A stretch of DNA of 18,848 bases from assembly GCA_900752545.1 (NCBI GenBank), contig CAADVS010000068.1, forward strand, positions 1 through 18,848, read 5' to 3'. Numbering within the stretch: position 1 is the first letter of the stretch; each line of letters opens with the position of its first letter. The position numbers and the translations under genes were made by a program. Positions 1 through 6,938 of the stretch are shown here, piece after piece. The notes below the pieces were generated by a model, which was not told where the DNA came from, searched no databases, and saw nothing but the letters and a program-made list of their open reading frames with translations. Source of the DNA: an uncultured Collinsella sp. Lineage in GTDB: Bacteria > Actinomycetota > Coriobacteriia > Coriobacteriales > Coriobacteriaceae.

Positions 1-19
1 ACTTCAACATCATTGTCGC

Positions 20-60
20 AGCCCCGACCCGCGGTCACGAGCGGGGGCTCCTATCTTTTT
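20..60 (+). terminator. Rho-independent terminator of an upstream gene
   Basis: A stem of AGCCCC (20-25) pairs with GGGGCT (44-49). It is followed by a T-rich run ending in five Ts at 56-60. This fits a plus-strand terminator for a gene ending left of the window. One frame is open from base 3 to a TAG at 60-62, so a coding tail running into the terminator cannot be excluded, but nothing in it is recognisable. Confidence 0.5.
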
Positions 61-169
61 AGTGCCCTCGGATTGGGTCATAGTGTCTGTCGTTGCCAAA
101 ACAACGGTGTTCCCTTGGCTGGCTTAAAGTGGCGCTTGTACCTGTGGCGTTGCCATCGCTGCCGAAGGC
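61..169. other. Gene-free stretch with one weak hairpin
   Basis: No convincing gene is seen here; the open frames lack a ribosome binding site and family resemblance. The only structure noticed is an imperfect hairpin at 95-119, with GCCAA pairing with TTGGC and AACA with TGTT, interrupted by a 3-nt bulge. Confidence 0.4.
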
Positions 170-221
170 GGCACTTGGGGACGTTCCTTTTCTGCCGGCA
201 GTTGGGGACACTCCTTGTGCC
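170..221. repeat. REP-like element with internal direct repeat
   Basis: The element begins GGCAC and ends GTGCC. It holds two direct copies of a module that starts TTGGGGAC (175-182 and 202-209), continues into CCTT and ends TGCC (193-196 and 218-221). A perfect 10-nt palindrome, CTGCCGGCAG (192-201), lies between them. It resembles small intergenic REP-type palindromes but has a different sequence from the hairpin array that follows. Confidence 0.45.
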
Positions 222-240
222 AGCGTTGCATCGAGTGCTT

Positions 241-412
241 GGGAAACCGCGACCCGGTTTTTGGCCGAATAGTGGGTCGCATTTTCCGGATGGGGTGGGT
301 TGCGGAAAGTGCGACCCGGAATATTGCTCTGAAACGGGATGCCGTTTCTCCGACGCGCCTCAAACGGAAAGCGCATCCCATTCCGGAGCTCCAAAACGGG
401 ATGCGCTTTCCG
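241..412. repeat. Array 1: three 48-nt hairpin units at 62-nt pitch
   Basis: Three units start at 241, 303 and 365, exactly 62 nt apart. Each has a left arm of about 15 nt beginning CGGAAA (GGGAAA in the first), an 18-nt loop, and a right arm starting at unit position +33 and ending in TTTCCG or a variant. Unit 365-412 is a perfect 15-bp inverted repeat (CGGAAAGCGCATCCC against GGGATGCGCTTTCCG). Unit 241-288 pairs GCGACCC with GGGTCGC. Unit 303-352 has a 2-nt insertion in its right arm, yet the next unit keeps the 62-nt phase. The same geometry recurs at 15218-15389. It lies downstream of the minus-strand phosphatase gene, so unit 365-412 may also end that transcript, although no T-run is evident. 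Confidence 0.85.
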
Positions 413-453
413 CGCGGAAGAATTGTCGCAGCTGCGTTAAGCAGTGTCGCTCG

Positions 454-1122
454 TTACTCGCCCAGAATCAGCGCCGCGAGCTCTGCCTGGGTGTCCACCA
501 CGTAGTCGGCGCCGGCGGCTTCCAGCTCTGCGCGGCCGCGGAAGCCCCAGCTGACGCCCGCGCTCTTAAGGCCGGCGTTGTGGCCGGTCAGGATATCGAC
601 ATTGGAATCGCCCACATAGAGCGTGGTTGCCGGATTGGCACCCAGCTCCTCCATCACATGTAGCGTGACGGGTGCTTCGGGCTTGGGCGGAAACGCATCG
701 ACACGGCCCTGTACCAGCGCAAAGCGCTCGGAACCAAAATACTTCTCGATAAGCGGAGCCGCCGAGATGTGGTCCTTGTTGGTGAGCACGGCAAGCTGCA
801 CGCCCGCGGCACGCAGGCGGTCGAGCATCTCGATTGTGCCGGCATAGGGGGCGGTGTGGTCCTCCTTGTGCTCGCCGTAGTAAGCCCTAAACTCGGCAAG
901 CGTCTGCTCAAACATACGGCCGTCGCCCGCATACTCGGCAGGCATAAAGCGCTCAACCAGCTTGAGCATGCCGTTTCCCACCTTGTAGCGGTACTCGTCG
1001 ACGGCAAACGTAGGCCAGCCGTGCGTCTCGCAGGTATGGTTGCCGGCGGCCGCCAGGTCTTCGAGCGTGTTGAGGATGGTGCCGTCCAGATCAAAAATCA
1101 CATGGGAAAAAGCTGCTGCCAT
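454..1122 (-). CDS. HAD-family phosphatase, phosphoglycolate phosphatase-like
   Basis: This 222-residue protein of the haloacid dehalogenase superfamily most resembles Gph/PGP-type phosphatases, soluble enzymes that hydrolyse small phosphate monoesters. Visible motifs are FDLDGT at residues 10-15 (nucleophile D11 and acid D13), a TNK motif in the middle (motif II), a lysine in the PPKP segment (motif III), and VGDSNVDI near the end (motif IV, metal binding). A helical cap domain lies at about residues 17-85. The ATG at 1122 is chosen because GGGAG sits about 7 nt upstream; an in-frame ATG at 1137 lacks such a site. The gene follows hypE on the same strand after a gap of about 100 nt, which contains a weak promoter-like TTGCTA/TATTAA pair with 18-nt spacing. 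A role in hydrogenase maturation is not implied. The substrate cannot be read from sequence. Confidence 0.8.
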   Translation of the reverse strand: MAAAFSHVIFDLDGTILNTLEDLAAAGNHTCETHGWPTFAVDEYRYKVGNGMLKLVERFMPAEYAGDGRMFEQTLAEFRAYYGEHKEDHTAPYAGTIEMLDRLRAAGVQLAVLTNKDHISAAPLIEKYFGSERFALVQGRVDAFPPKPEAPVTLHVMEELGANPATTLYVGDSNVDILTGHNAGLKSAGVSWGFRGRAELEAAGADYVVDTQAELAALILGE

Positions 1123-1226
1123 GAAAGCTCCCGTCATTGGGTTCCAAAACGCACCCCATGATACTGGGCATGCGTGCCGGGCATGTTTGGAATCTGAATA
1201 TCTTTAATAGCCCTGAGCCTTTGTTG

Positions 1227-2261
1227 TTAGCAAATTCTCGGCAGCTGCTCTCCTACGAGCATGTCGAGGATGCGAGTCGATCCCCAGCCGGTGCGCACGC
1301 GCACGGCGGGTCGAGCGCTCGATCCAAGCGGCACCACGCGGCCGATAATCGCGGCGTTCTCGCCGTAGCGGGCGGAACGCATGGCGGCTAGAGCCGCATC
1401 GGCTTGCTCGGCCGGCACGACGGCAACCATCTTCCCCTCGTTTGCCACCTGCAGCACATCGTAGCCGAGCATCTCGCAGGCAGCCTGCACGTCGGGACGC
1501 ACGGGCACGGCATCCTCGTCGACCTCCATGGCAACATTGCTGGCCTGGGCAAACTCGTTGAGTGTGGACGCCAGGCCACCGCGCGTGGGGTCGCGAAAGC
1601 AACGCGTGCCGGGCGCTGCGGCCAGAACGTCGGCAATCAGGTGGTTGAGCGGCGCGGCATCGCTTTCGATCGTGCTCGAAAACGCCAGGCCCTCGCGATG
1701 GCTCATGATGGCGATGCCGTGGTCGCCCAGCGTACCCGAGACCAGGATGACATCGCCGGGGCGGCAGTTGGCGCCGCTGAGCGCCACGCCCGTGGGAACC
1801 TCGCCCACGCCGGCGGTATTGATGTAGACGCCGTCGGCCCCGCCGCGCTCGACCACCTTGGTGTCGCCCGTGATTATGGACACGCCCGCCTCATGCGCCG
1901 CCTCGGCCATCGTCTGCACAATCTGGCGGAGCTTATCCATGGGATAGCCCTCTTCGAGGATAAATCCGCACGACAGGTAGCGCACGTTGGCGCCTGAGGT
2001 CGCGACGTCGTTGACGGTTCCGCACACGGCAAGGCGGCCGATGTTGCCACCGGGGAAGAACTGCGGCGAGACCACAAAGCTGTCGGTCGACATGGCGATG
2101 CGCCCGCTCGCGGGCAGCGCGGCGACGCCGGCATCGTTGCCCTCGAGCAGCTCGGGCGACCCAAAGGCATCCAAAAAGACCTCGTCGATGATGCGTTTCA
2201 TCATCTGGCCGCCGGAGCCGTGACCCAGCAGGACGGTGCTATCGGTAACGCTATGGGACAT
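1227..2261 (-). CDS. hypE: Hydrogenase maturation protein HypE
   Basis: HypE receives a carbamoyl group from HypF on its C-terminal cysteine and dehydrates it with ATP to a thiocyanate, the source of the CN ligands of [NiFe]-hydrogenase. The 344-residue length is normal for the family. The protein belongs to the PurM/ThiL-like ATP-binding fold. It starts with a GHGSGG glycine motif (residues 13-18), has an ATP/metal-binding ITGDTKVV segment, and ends in the diagnostic PRIC, with C344 as the last residue. GGAG about 9 nt upstream supports the ATG start. It is the last hyp gene of the minus-strand run and lies 84 nt after hypD, with a hairpin in the gap. Identification is secure because both the N-terminal motif and the C-terminal cysteine are intact. 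Confidence 0.96.
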   Translation of the reverse strand: MSHSVTDSTVLLGHGSGGQMMKRIIDEVFLDAFGSPELLEGNDAGVAALPASGRIAMSTDSFVVSPQFFPGGNIGRLAVCGTVNDVATSGANVRYLSCGFILEEGYPMDKLRQIVQTMAEAAHEAGVSIITGDTKVVERGGADGVYINTAGVGEVPTGVALSGANCRPGDVILVSGTLGDHGIAIMSHREGLAFSSTIESDAAPLNHLIADVLAAAPGTRCFRDPTRGGLASTLNEFAQASNVAMEVDEDAVPVRPDVQAACEMLGYDVLQVANEGKMVAVVPAEQADAALAAMRSARYGENAAIIGRVVPLGSSARPAVRVRTGWGSTRILDMLVGEQLPRIC

Positions 2262-2314
2262 ATCGAAAACTCCAATCGTGGGTGGAATTATATGGGTGAG
2301 GCTCAGCGTCGACC

Positions 2315-2343
2315 GGTCCGCCGTCCGTTAGAACGGCGGAACC
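2315..2343 (-). other. Intercistronic hairpin between hypD and hypE
   Basis: GGTCCGCCGT (2315-2324) pairs with ACGGCGGAACC (2333-2343), with one bulged base and a short loop. On the transcribed strand it lies just after the hypD stop codon. No T-run follows, so it is more likely an mRNA-processing or stability element than a full terminator. Confidence 0.45.
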
Positions 2344-2345
2344 AA

Positions 2346-3458
2346 TTAGCCTCGGTAGCGGAAATATGCTGCGCAGCTGCCCTCGGAGCTCACCATGCAC
2401 GGGCCGACGGGGTGCTCGGGTGTACAAGCGTGGCCGAACAGAGGGCAGTCGCTCGGCGTAATGGCCCCGCGCAGCACGTCGCCGCAGCGGCACCCACGCG
2501 GCTCGACCGTCGCCTCAACGGGCACGTCAAAGCGAGCGCGGGCATCAAAGCGCGAGAACTCGGGGCGGATGGAAAGGCCCGAGTTGGCAATCGGCCCCAG
2601 CCCGCGCCACGTGGTGTCGCATGGCTCAAACACCTGCTCGACCAGCTGGCGCGCCACGGGGTTGCCGTCTGTGTTGACGCCACGGCGGTAGGCGTTGCCA
2701 ATCGCGGGCTTGCCCTCGACAACCATCTGGACCAGCATGCAGATACCCTGCAGGATATCGACCGGTTCAAATCCTGTGACCACGCCCGGGGTATCGAACT
2801 CATCGACCAAAAAGCTAAAGGGCGTCAAGCCCGTGATGGTGGCGACGTGGCCCGGCAGGATAAAGCCGTCGATGGTGGTCTCGGGATCGTTGGCGATGGC
2901 ACGCAACGCCGGCGGCGTGGTCTTGTGGGCGCAATAGACCGAAAAGTTCAAAAGCCCACGCGCCTCGGCCTCCAAGATGGCGGCGGCGATGGTGGGCGTC
3001 GTAGTCTCAAAGCCCACGCCCATAAAAATGACCGGGCGATCGGGGTTTTGCTCGGCAATGTCGAGCGCGTCGAGTGGGGAGTAGACGATGCGGATGTCGC
3101 GCCCTGCCGCCTTTTGCGCAGCGAGCGAGGTGGACGATCCGGGCACGCGCATCATGTCGCCAAAGGTGGTGATGATGGCGCCGTCGATGTTGGCGAGCGC
3201 GATTGCGTGGTCGATGTCGCGGTTGGCGGTAACGCAGACGGGGCAGCCCGGTCCGCTCAGCAGCTTGAGCCCGGCCGGCATAATGGAGCGAAAGCCATAG
3301 CGGCCGATGCTCACGGTGTGCGTGCCGCAGACTTCCATAAGGTTGATGGTGTGGTCGCCGACGAGTTCATGGATGCGTTCGATGAGCTCGCGGGCCAGCT
3401 TGGAATCGCGAAATGCCGAAAAGTCGATACCGGAGCGAGCCGGCTGTCCGGCCGCCAC
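2346..3458 (-). CDS. hypD: Hydrogenase maturation protein HypD
   Basis: HypD is the iron-sulfur scaffold that, with HypC, holds the iron on which the CN and CO ligands of [NiFe]-hydrogenase are assembled. The 370-residue length is typical. Conserved cysteines are visible in MEVCGTHT (C44) and GPGCPVC (C72 and C75). The cysteine-rich C-terminal part contains RGCRCGDVLRG, SDCPLFGHAC and GPCMVSSEGSC segments expected around the [4Fe-4S] cluster. The start is GTG at 3458, overlapping the hypC stop by one base (TAGTG), with GAGG about 7 nt upstream inside hypC. This coupling supports equimolar HypC and HypD, which form a complex. No frameshift or missing key residue is seen. Confidence 0.96.
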   Translation of the reverse strand: MAAGQPARSGIDFSAFRDSKLARELIERIHELVGDHTINLMEVCGTHTVSIGRYGFRSIMPAGLKLLSGPGCPVCVTANRDIDHAIALANIDGAIITTFGDMMRVPGSSTSLAAQKAAGRDIRIVYSPLDALDIAEQNPDRPVIFMGVGFETTTPTIAAAILEAEARGLLNFSVYCAHKTTPPALRAIANDPETTIDGFILPGHVATITGLTPFSFLVDEFDTPGVVTGFEPVDILQGICMLVQMVVEGKPAIGNAYRRGVNTDGNPVARQLVEQVFEPCDTTWRGLGPIANSGLSIRPEFSRFDARARFDVPVEATVEPRGCRCGDVLRGAITPSDCPLFGHACTPEHPVGPCMVSSEGSCAAYFRYRG

Positions 3459-3718
3459 TAGTATGCCTCGGCCGGGTTGCTGGCCAGTTGGTCTTCTTCG
3501 ACCAGTTCGGTCATGGCATTAACGAGCTCGAGCGTTTCTTGCGCTTCCTGCTCGTCGACGATCTGGATGCCAAAGCCGGCGTGTACGAGAATATAGTCGC
3601 CAACCTGCGCCGTCGGCACGAGTCTTAGCGAAACAGGGCGCTCGATGCCCATCATGTCGACGGTGGCCTTGAGGTCGTCGTCGCGTTTGACTACTTTACC
3701 GGGAACGGCAAGGCACAT
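3458..3718 (-). CDS. hypC: Hydrogenase assembly chaperone HypC
   Basis: HypC is a small chaperone that binds HypD and the hydrogenase large-subunit precursor and carries the Fe(CN)2CO moiety. The 86-residue protein starts with the family signature MCLAVPGKV, where C2 is the iron-binding cysteine after removal of Met1. It also carries the conserved histidine in the DYILVHAGFGI segment (H46). The C-terminal part is an acidic helix. AAGGGG lies about 7 nt upstream of the ATG. It is translationally coupled to hypD. The 124-nt gap before it, with a possible promoter and a 14-nt palindrome, suggests hypC-hypD-hypE may be expressed partly independently of hypF. Confidence 0.95.
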   Translation of the reverse strand: MCLAVPGKVVKRDDDLKATVDMMGIERPVSLRLVPTAQVGDYILVHAGFGIQIVDEQEAQETLELVNAMTELVEEDQLASNPAEAY

Positions 3719-3729
3719 ATTGTTCCCCT

Positions 3730-3778
3730 TTTATACGCTTTGCGCTGGACGGGCGCTCAATAATCCATCAGTTGATGG
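3730..3778 (-). promoter_or_regulatory. Possible hypC promoter with palindromic operator
   Basis: On the minus strand a TATAAA hexamer (3735-3730) lies 19 nt after TTGAGC (3760-3755). A perfect 14-nt palindrome, CCATCAGTTGATGG, sits just upstream of that at 3765-3778, where a regulator could block or help RNA polymerase. The spacer is longer than ideal and the leader would be very short, so the promoter is uncertain; the palindrome itself is plain. Confidence 0.35.
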
Positions 3779-3842
3779 TAGCGCTCGCGGGGTTCGCGGG
3801 CAAACGCGTTACGCCTGTGAGACGGCGGCGTGCGAGGGCGAG

Positions 3843-6302
3843 CTACTGTGATGCAATCTGCGCAAGACGAGCGCTTGCGACCGCCGCCTGACCGTAGGCG
3901 ATGCAGCCGTCATTGACGGGTACGGTGTGGGGGACAAGGACAGTAAGGCCCGCGCTTTTGAGCTCGCGGGCGAGGAGCTGAAGCAGAAGTCGGTTCATGA
4001 ACACGCCGCCCGAGAGCGCGACGGTGTCGATGCCCTCGTGCACGCAGATATCGCTGGCGATGCGCGCCGAGGAGCGCGCGATGCCGACATGGAAGTCGAG
4101 TGCGAGCCTGTTGGCGGGCGCTCCGGCTTCAATTCCTCCCAAAAGTGCCTCAAAGAGTGCTTTCTGGTCCAGAACATAGGGGCCGTCCAGCCACGATGGG
4201 TCAGATGCGGAGTAGCCGGCGTTGTCGTCGGGAAAATGGGCGATTTCGCTGTCGAGCGCGCGCCAGGCGGCGGCTTCGAGCTCGATGGCGGGTTCGCCCT
4301 CGTAGGTTGCCTGGCCGCAAATGCCCAAAATCGCGGTTGCGGCATCAAACAGGCGACCCATGCTGCTAGTGCGCGGACTGTTGATGCCGCGCTCGATCAT
4401 CGTTGCCGTTATGCTGCGCGTTTGCTCGTCAAGGCTGTTCAAGAGCCCCGCGGCTCCCGGGTGCTCGAGCAGGTCGAGCTCGCTGAGCAGGGCAAAGGCG
4501 TTGCGGCGGGCATCGTGTACGGATGCGGCGCCACCGGGAAGCGCCCAGGCGCGCAGATGCGCGACGCGCTCAAAATCGGTGAGACGGGCGACAAGAAACT
4601 CACCGCCCCATATGGTGCCATCGGTGCCGGCGCCCGTGCCGTCGAAGGCGATGCCGAGGACGCGTGCATCGGGCGCAAGCCGGCCTGCGACAATCGCCTC
4701 TGCCATTACGCTCGCGATGTGCGCATGGTGGTGCTGGACTTCGATAAGCGGCAGATCGTGCTCGCGCGCCCATTGGCTCGACAGATAGCTGGGATGCATG
4801 TCGCATGCCAAGGCGGCAGGCGCCAGGTCAAAGAGGTTTTCCAGACGCGAGCGCGCGGCGCTCCAAGCATCGAAAGTCGCGCCGTTTTCGACATCGCCGA
4901 TATGCTGCGACACAAAACAGGTCGTATGACCGTCCGAGTCCGTGCGAGTGAGTGCAATCGTGGCTTTTTGCTGCGGCCCGCAGGCGAGTACGCAGGGCGT
5001 GGTGCCGTCGAGCGCCGGCAACGACAGCGGTTGCGGCGCATATCCGCGTGCACGACGTACGGGCATGACGTCGCCGTCGACCACGCGTACCACGGAGTCG
5101 TCGTAGCGCGACAGGATCGCGCGGTCGTTGCCGAGCAGCGCGTCGGCGATGCCGGCGGCAACGAGATGCTCCCATGCAAGGGCGTCGTCGGTCTCGATGG
5201 GCTCTTCGCTCAGGTTTCCGCTGGTCATGACCAGCGCATGCATGTCATGCGACGCGGCAGCTGCAAGCAACAGATGTTGAAGCGGCGTATAGGGGAGCAT
5301 GACGCCGAGCTCGGGCAAGTCGTGCGCGACAGATGGCGCGAGGGCGAGGATGTCGGGGGAACCGCCGTTGCCCTCGCCAACAGTGCGCCGGCGCAGCAGC
5401 ACAATGGGGCGGATACTGCCGGCGAGAAGCTCGCGCTCAGCGTCGTCGATATGGCACAGGCGCCCGGCATCGGCAAGACTGCGCACCATGACGGCAAGCG
5501 GCTTATTGCTGCGACGCTTGCGACGGCGCAGCTCGGCCACCGCCTGCTCGTTGGCAGCGTCACAGGATAGATGGAATCCGCCCAGGCCCTTGATGGCGAC
5601 GATGCCACCGCTGGCCAGCAGCTCAACGCAGCGCTCGATGATAGCGTCGCTGGCCTCGCGTGTGGTGCCGACGGCCGGTGTCGCGGACGAATTCCCGCAC
5701 GCATCGCCGTTCACAGCCTCACGCCACGTAATATGCGGCCCGCAATCAAAGCAGGCATCGGGCTGCGCGTGAAAACGCCGGTCGAGCGGATTGGCATACT
5801 CCGCGGCACACTCGGGGCACATGGGAAAACGGTCCATCGAGGTAGCCGCTCGATCGTAAGGCAGCGAGCGGATGATGGTAAAGCGCGGTCCGCAGTTAGT
5901 GCAGTTGATAAAGGGGTAGTGATAGCGTCGGTCGGCGGGATCGAACAACTCGCGCAGGCAATCGTCACAGGTGGCGATATCGGGCGAGACAAGTGTGGTG
6001 TGCGCGGTCTGGTCCTGCGACGCCACAATGTGAAAGCCCTGCTCATCGGCAGTGCTCCAACCGCCAGGCTCCAAATCCGCAATATCGACTCGCTCAACGC
6101 GAGCCGCCGCGGGCGCATGCTCAGAAAGCGCAGCGACAAATCCGTCAACCGCCTCGGCACAAGCGTGCGCCTCGATATGCACGCCGTCGCCCGCATTGAG
6201 CACCCATCCGCAAATGCCATGCGCCATGGCCTCGCGATACACAAACGGTCGCATGCCAACGCCCTGCACAATGCCCGTCACATGAATATGCACATGCCGC
6301 AT
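3843..6302 (-). CDS. hypF: Carbamoyltransferase HypF (hydrogenase maturation)
   Basis: HypF uses carbamoyl phosphate and ATP to carbamoylate the C-terminal cysteine of HypE. The 819-residue protein shows the full family order. An N-terminal acylphosphatase domain has VQGVGMRPFVYR (residues 12-23). A zinc-finger pair follows with cysteines C112/C115, C134/C137, C162/C165 and C184/C187. Next is a YrdC/Sua5-like domain at about 200-400 (KGLGGFHL, RRRKRRSNKPLAVM). The C-terminal Kae1/O-carbamoyltransferase-like part contains EVQHHHAHIASVMAE and a GIAFDGTGAGTDGTIWGGEF glycine motif. The ATG at 6302 is preferred: GAGGGG lies 6 nt upstream and it begins exactly at the acylphosphatase domain, whereas an in-frame TTG at 6329 falls inside a palindromic repeat. 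All expected domains are intact. Confidence 0.96.
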   Translation of the reverse strand: MRHVHIHVTGIVQGVGMRPFVYREAMAHGICGWVLNAGDGVHIEAHACAEAVDGFVAALSEHAPAAARVERVDIADLEPGGWSTADEQGFHIVASQDQTAHTTLVSPDIATCDDCLRELFDPADRRYHYPFINCTNCGPRFTIIRSLPYDRAATSMDRFPMCPECAAEYANPLDRRFHAQPDACFDCGPHITWREAVNGDACGNSSATPAVGTTREASDAIIERCVELLASGGIVAIKGLGGFHLSCDAANEQAVAELRRRKRRSNKPLAVMVRSLADAGRLCHIDDAERELLAGSIRPIVLLRRRTVGEGNGGSPDILALAPSVAHDLPELGVMLPYTPLQHLLLAAAASHDMHALVMTSGNLSEEPIETDDALAWEHLVAAGIADALLGNDRAILSRYDDSVVRVVDGDVMPVRRARGYAPQPLSLPALDGTTPCVLACGPQQKATIALTRTDSDGHTTCFVSQHIGDVENGATFDAWSAARSRLENLFDLAPAALACDMHPSYLSSQWAREHDLPLIEVQHHHAHIASVMAEAIVAGRLAPDARVLGIAFDGTGAGTDGTIWGGEFLVARLTDFERVAHLRAWALPGGAASVHDARRNAFALLSELDLLEHPGAAGLLNSLDEQTRSITATMIERGINSPRTSSMGRLFDAATAILGICGQATYEGEPAIELEAAAWRALDSEIAHFPDDNAGYSASDPSWLDGPYVLDQKALFEALLGGIEAGAPANRLALDFHVGIARSSARIASDICVHEGIDTVALSGGVFMNRLLLQLLARELKSAGLTVLVPHTVPVNDGCIAYGQAAVASARLAQIASQ

Positions 6303-6320
6303 GCGACACCCCTCATCAAA

Positions 6321-6400
6321 ACCGACCAAAAAGGGACAGGTTTATTTTGGTAGGTAAAACGCTAAACCTGCCAAAACAAACCTGTCCCTTTTTGGCAGGT
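6321..6400. repeat. 80-nt near-perfect palindrome (REP/MITE-like) between nikR and hypF
   Basis: Two 35-nt arms (6321-6355 and 6366-6400) match as inverted repeats at 31 of 35 positions around a 10-nt loop, with an uninterrupted run of 18 pairs. The core reads AAAAAGGGACAGGTTT. Each arm also starts and ends with ACCTGCC/GGCAGGT-type heptamers (variant on the left arm), giving a nested cruciform. It fills almost the whole gap between the nikR stop and the hypF ribosome binding site. The GGGACAGGT style resembles REP elements mobilised by RAYT transposases; that link is from memory. It may also act as a partial terminator or mRNA stabiliser. Confidence 0.85.
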
Positions 6401-6418
6401 GCGCTGCGGGAAATTCCG

Positions 6419-6937
6419 CTACAGCCCCAGGCTCTGCTTGGTGGCGGCGCACGTGAGCTCGCCGTGCTTAACGCCGCGCAGGCCCAGCAGGCGGTCGGCT
6501 AGTTCGTAGACGCGCTCGCCGCGACCCTTGAGCGCCAGAATCTCCAAGCAGTTGTGGTGATCCAGATGCACGTGCATGGTCGATACGATCTCGTTGGTGT
6601 AGTCGTGCTGCACCTCGTCCAGGCGGCGTGTCAGATCGCCGGTGTGATGGTCGTAGATCATGGTGAGCGACCCGATAACATGCTCATCGGGCGTGCGCAT
6701 CTGCTCCTTGGCGATCGAGGCGCGAATCAGGTCGCGCACGGCCTCGGAGCGGTTGGCCACGTCGCCGCGGCGCGCGATCTGTTCGTCAAAACGGCGCAGC
6801 AGGTCGTCGGGTGCGGTAACCGAAAAACGGACCAGCTCGGAGCCGGAGCCACTACAGTGGCAGCCCGCGTCACCGTCCGCCCCGTGCGGATGCTCGTGCT
6901 CGTGCCCGCAGCCGTGCTCGTGTTCGTGTTCGGACAC
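6419..6937 (-). CDS. nikR: Nickel-responsive transcriptional regulator NikR, His-rich N-terminus
   Basis: NikR is a tetrameric ribbon-helix-helix repressor that binds nickel and controls nickel uptake or use genes. The 172-residue protein has a ribbon-helix-helix domain at about residues 34-75 (LVRFSVTAPDDLLRRFDEQI then NRSEAVRDLIR) and an ACT-like C-terminal domain. The high-affinity nickel ligands are present: H111, H122, H124 and C130 in MHVHLDHHNCLEI, matching H76, H87, H89 and C95 of the E. coli protein. Unusually, residues 1-33 form a His/Cys-rich leader (HEHEHGCGHEHEHPH, then CHC). The start is GTG, one base after the stop of the upstream small gene, with no strong ribosome binding site, so translation is probably coupled. 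Its target operator is not identified here. Confidence 0.95.
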   Translation of the reverse strand: MSEHEHEHGCGHEHEHPHGADGDAGCHCSGSGSELVRFSVTAPDDLLRRFDEQIARRGDVANRSEAVRDLIRASIAKEQMRTPDEHVIGSLTMIYDHHTGDLTRRLDEVQHDYTNEIVSTMHVHLDHHNCLEILALKGRGERVYELADRLLGLRGVKHGELTCAATKQSLGL

Positions 6938-6938
6938 C

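Noticed and set aside
3..62. Coding tail of an upstream gene ending at a TAG at 60-62
   Set aside because: The frame runs through a clear terminator stem and T-run, and too few residues are present to recognise anything.
241..412. CRISPR array
   Set aside because: The units are 48-nt hairpins with internal variation and spacers of only 12-14 nt that resemble each other, there are three units, and no cas genes are present.
2220..5570. Long plus-strand open frames opposite hypD and hypF (413 and 547 codons)
   Set aside because: They overlap genes with intact family motifs and show Arg/Ala/Gly-rich, low-order sequence typical of shadows in GC-rich DNA.
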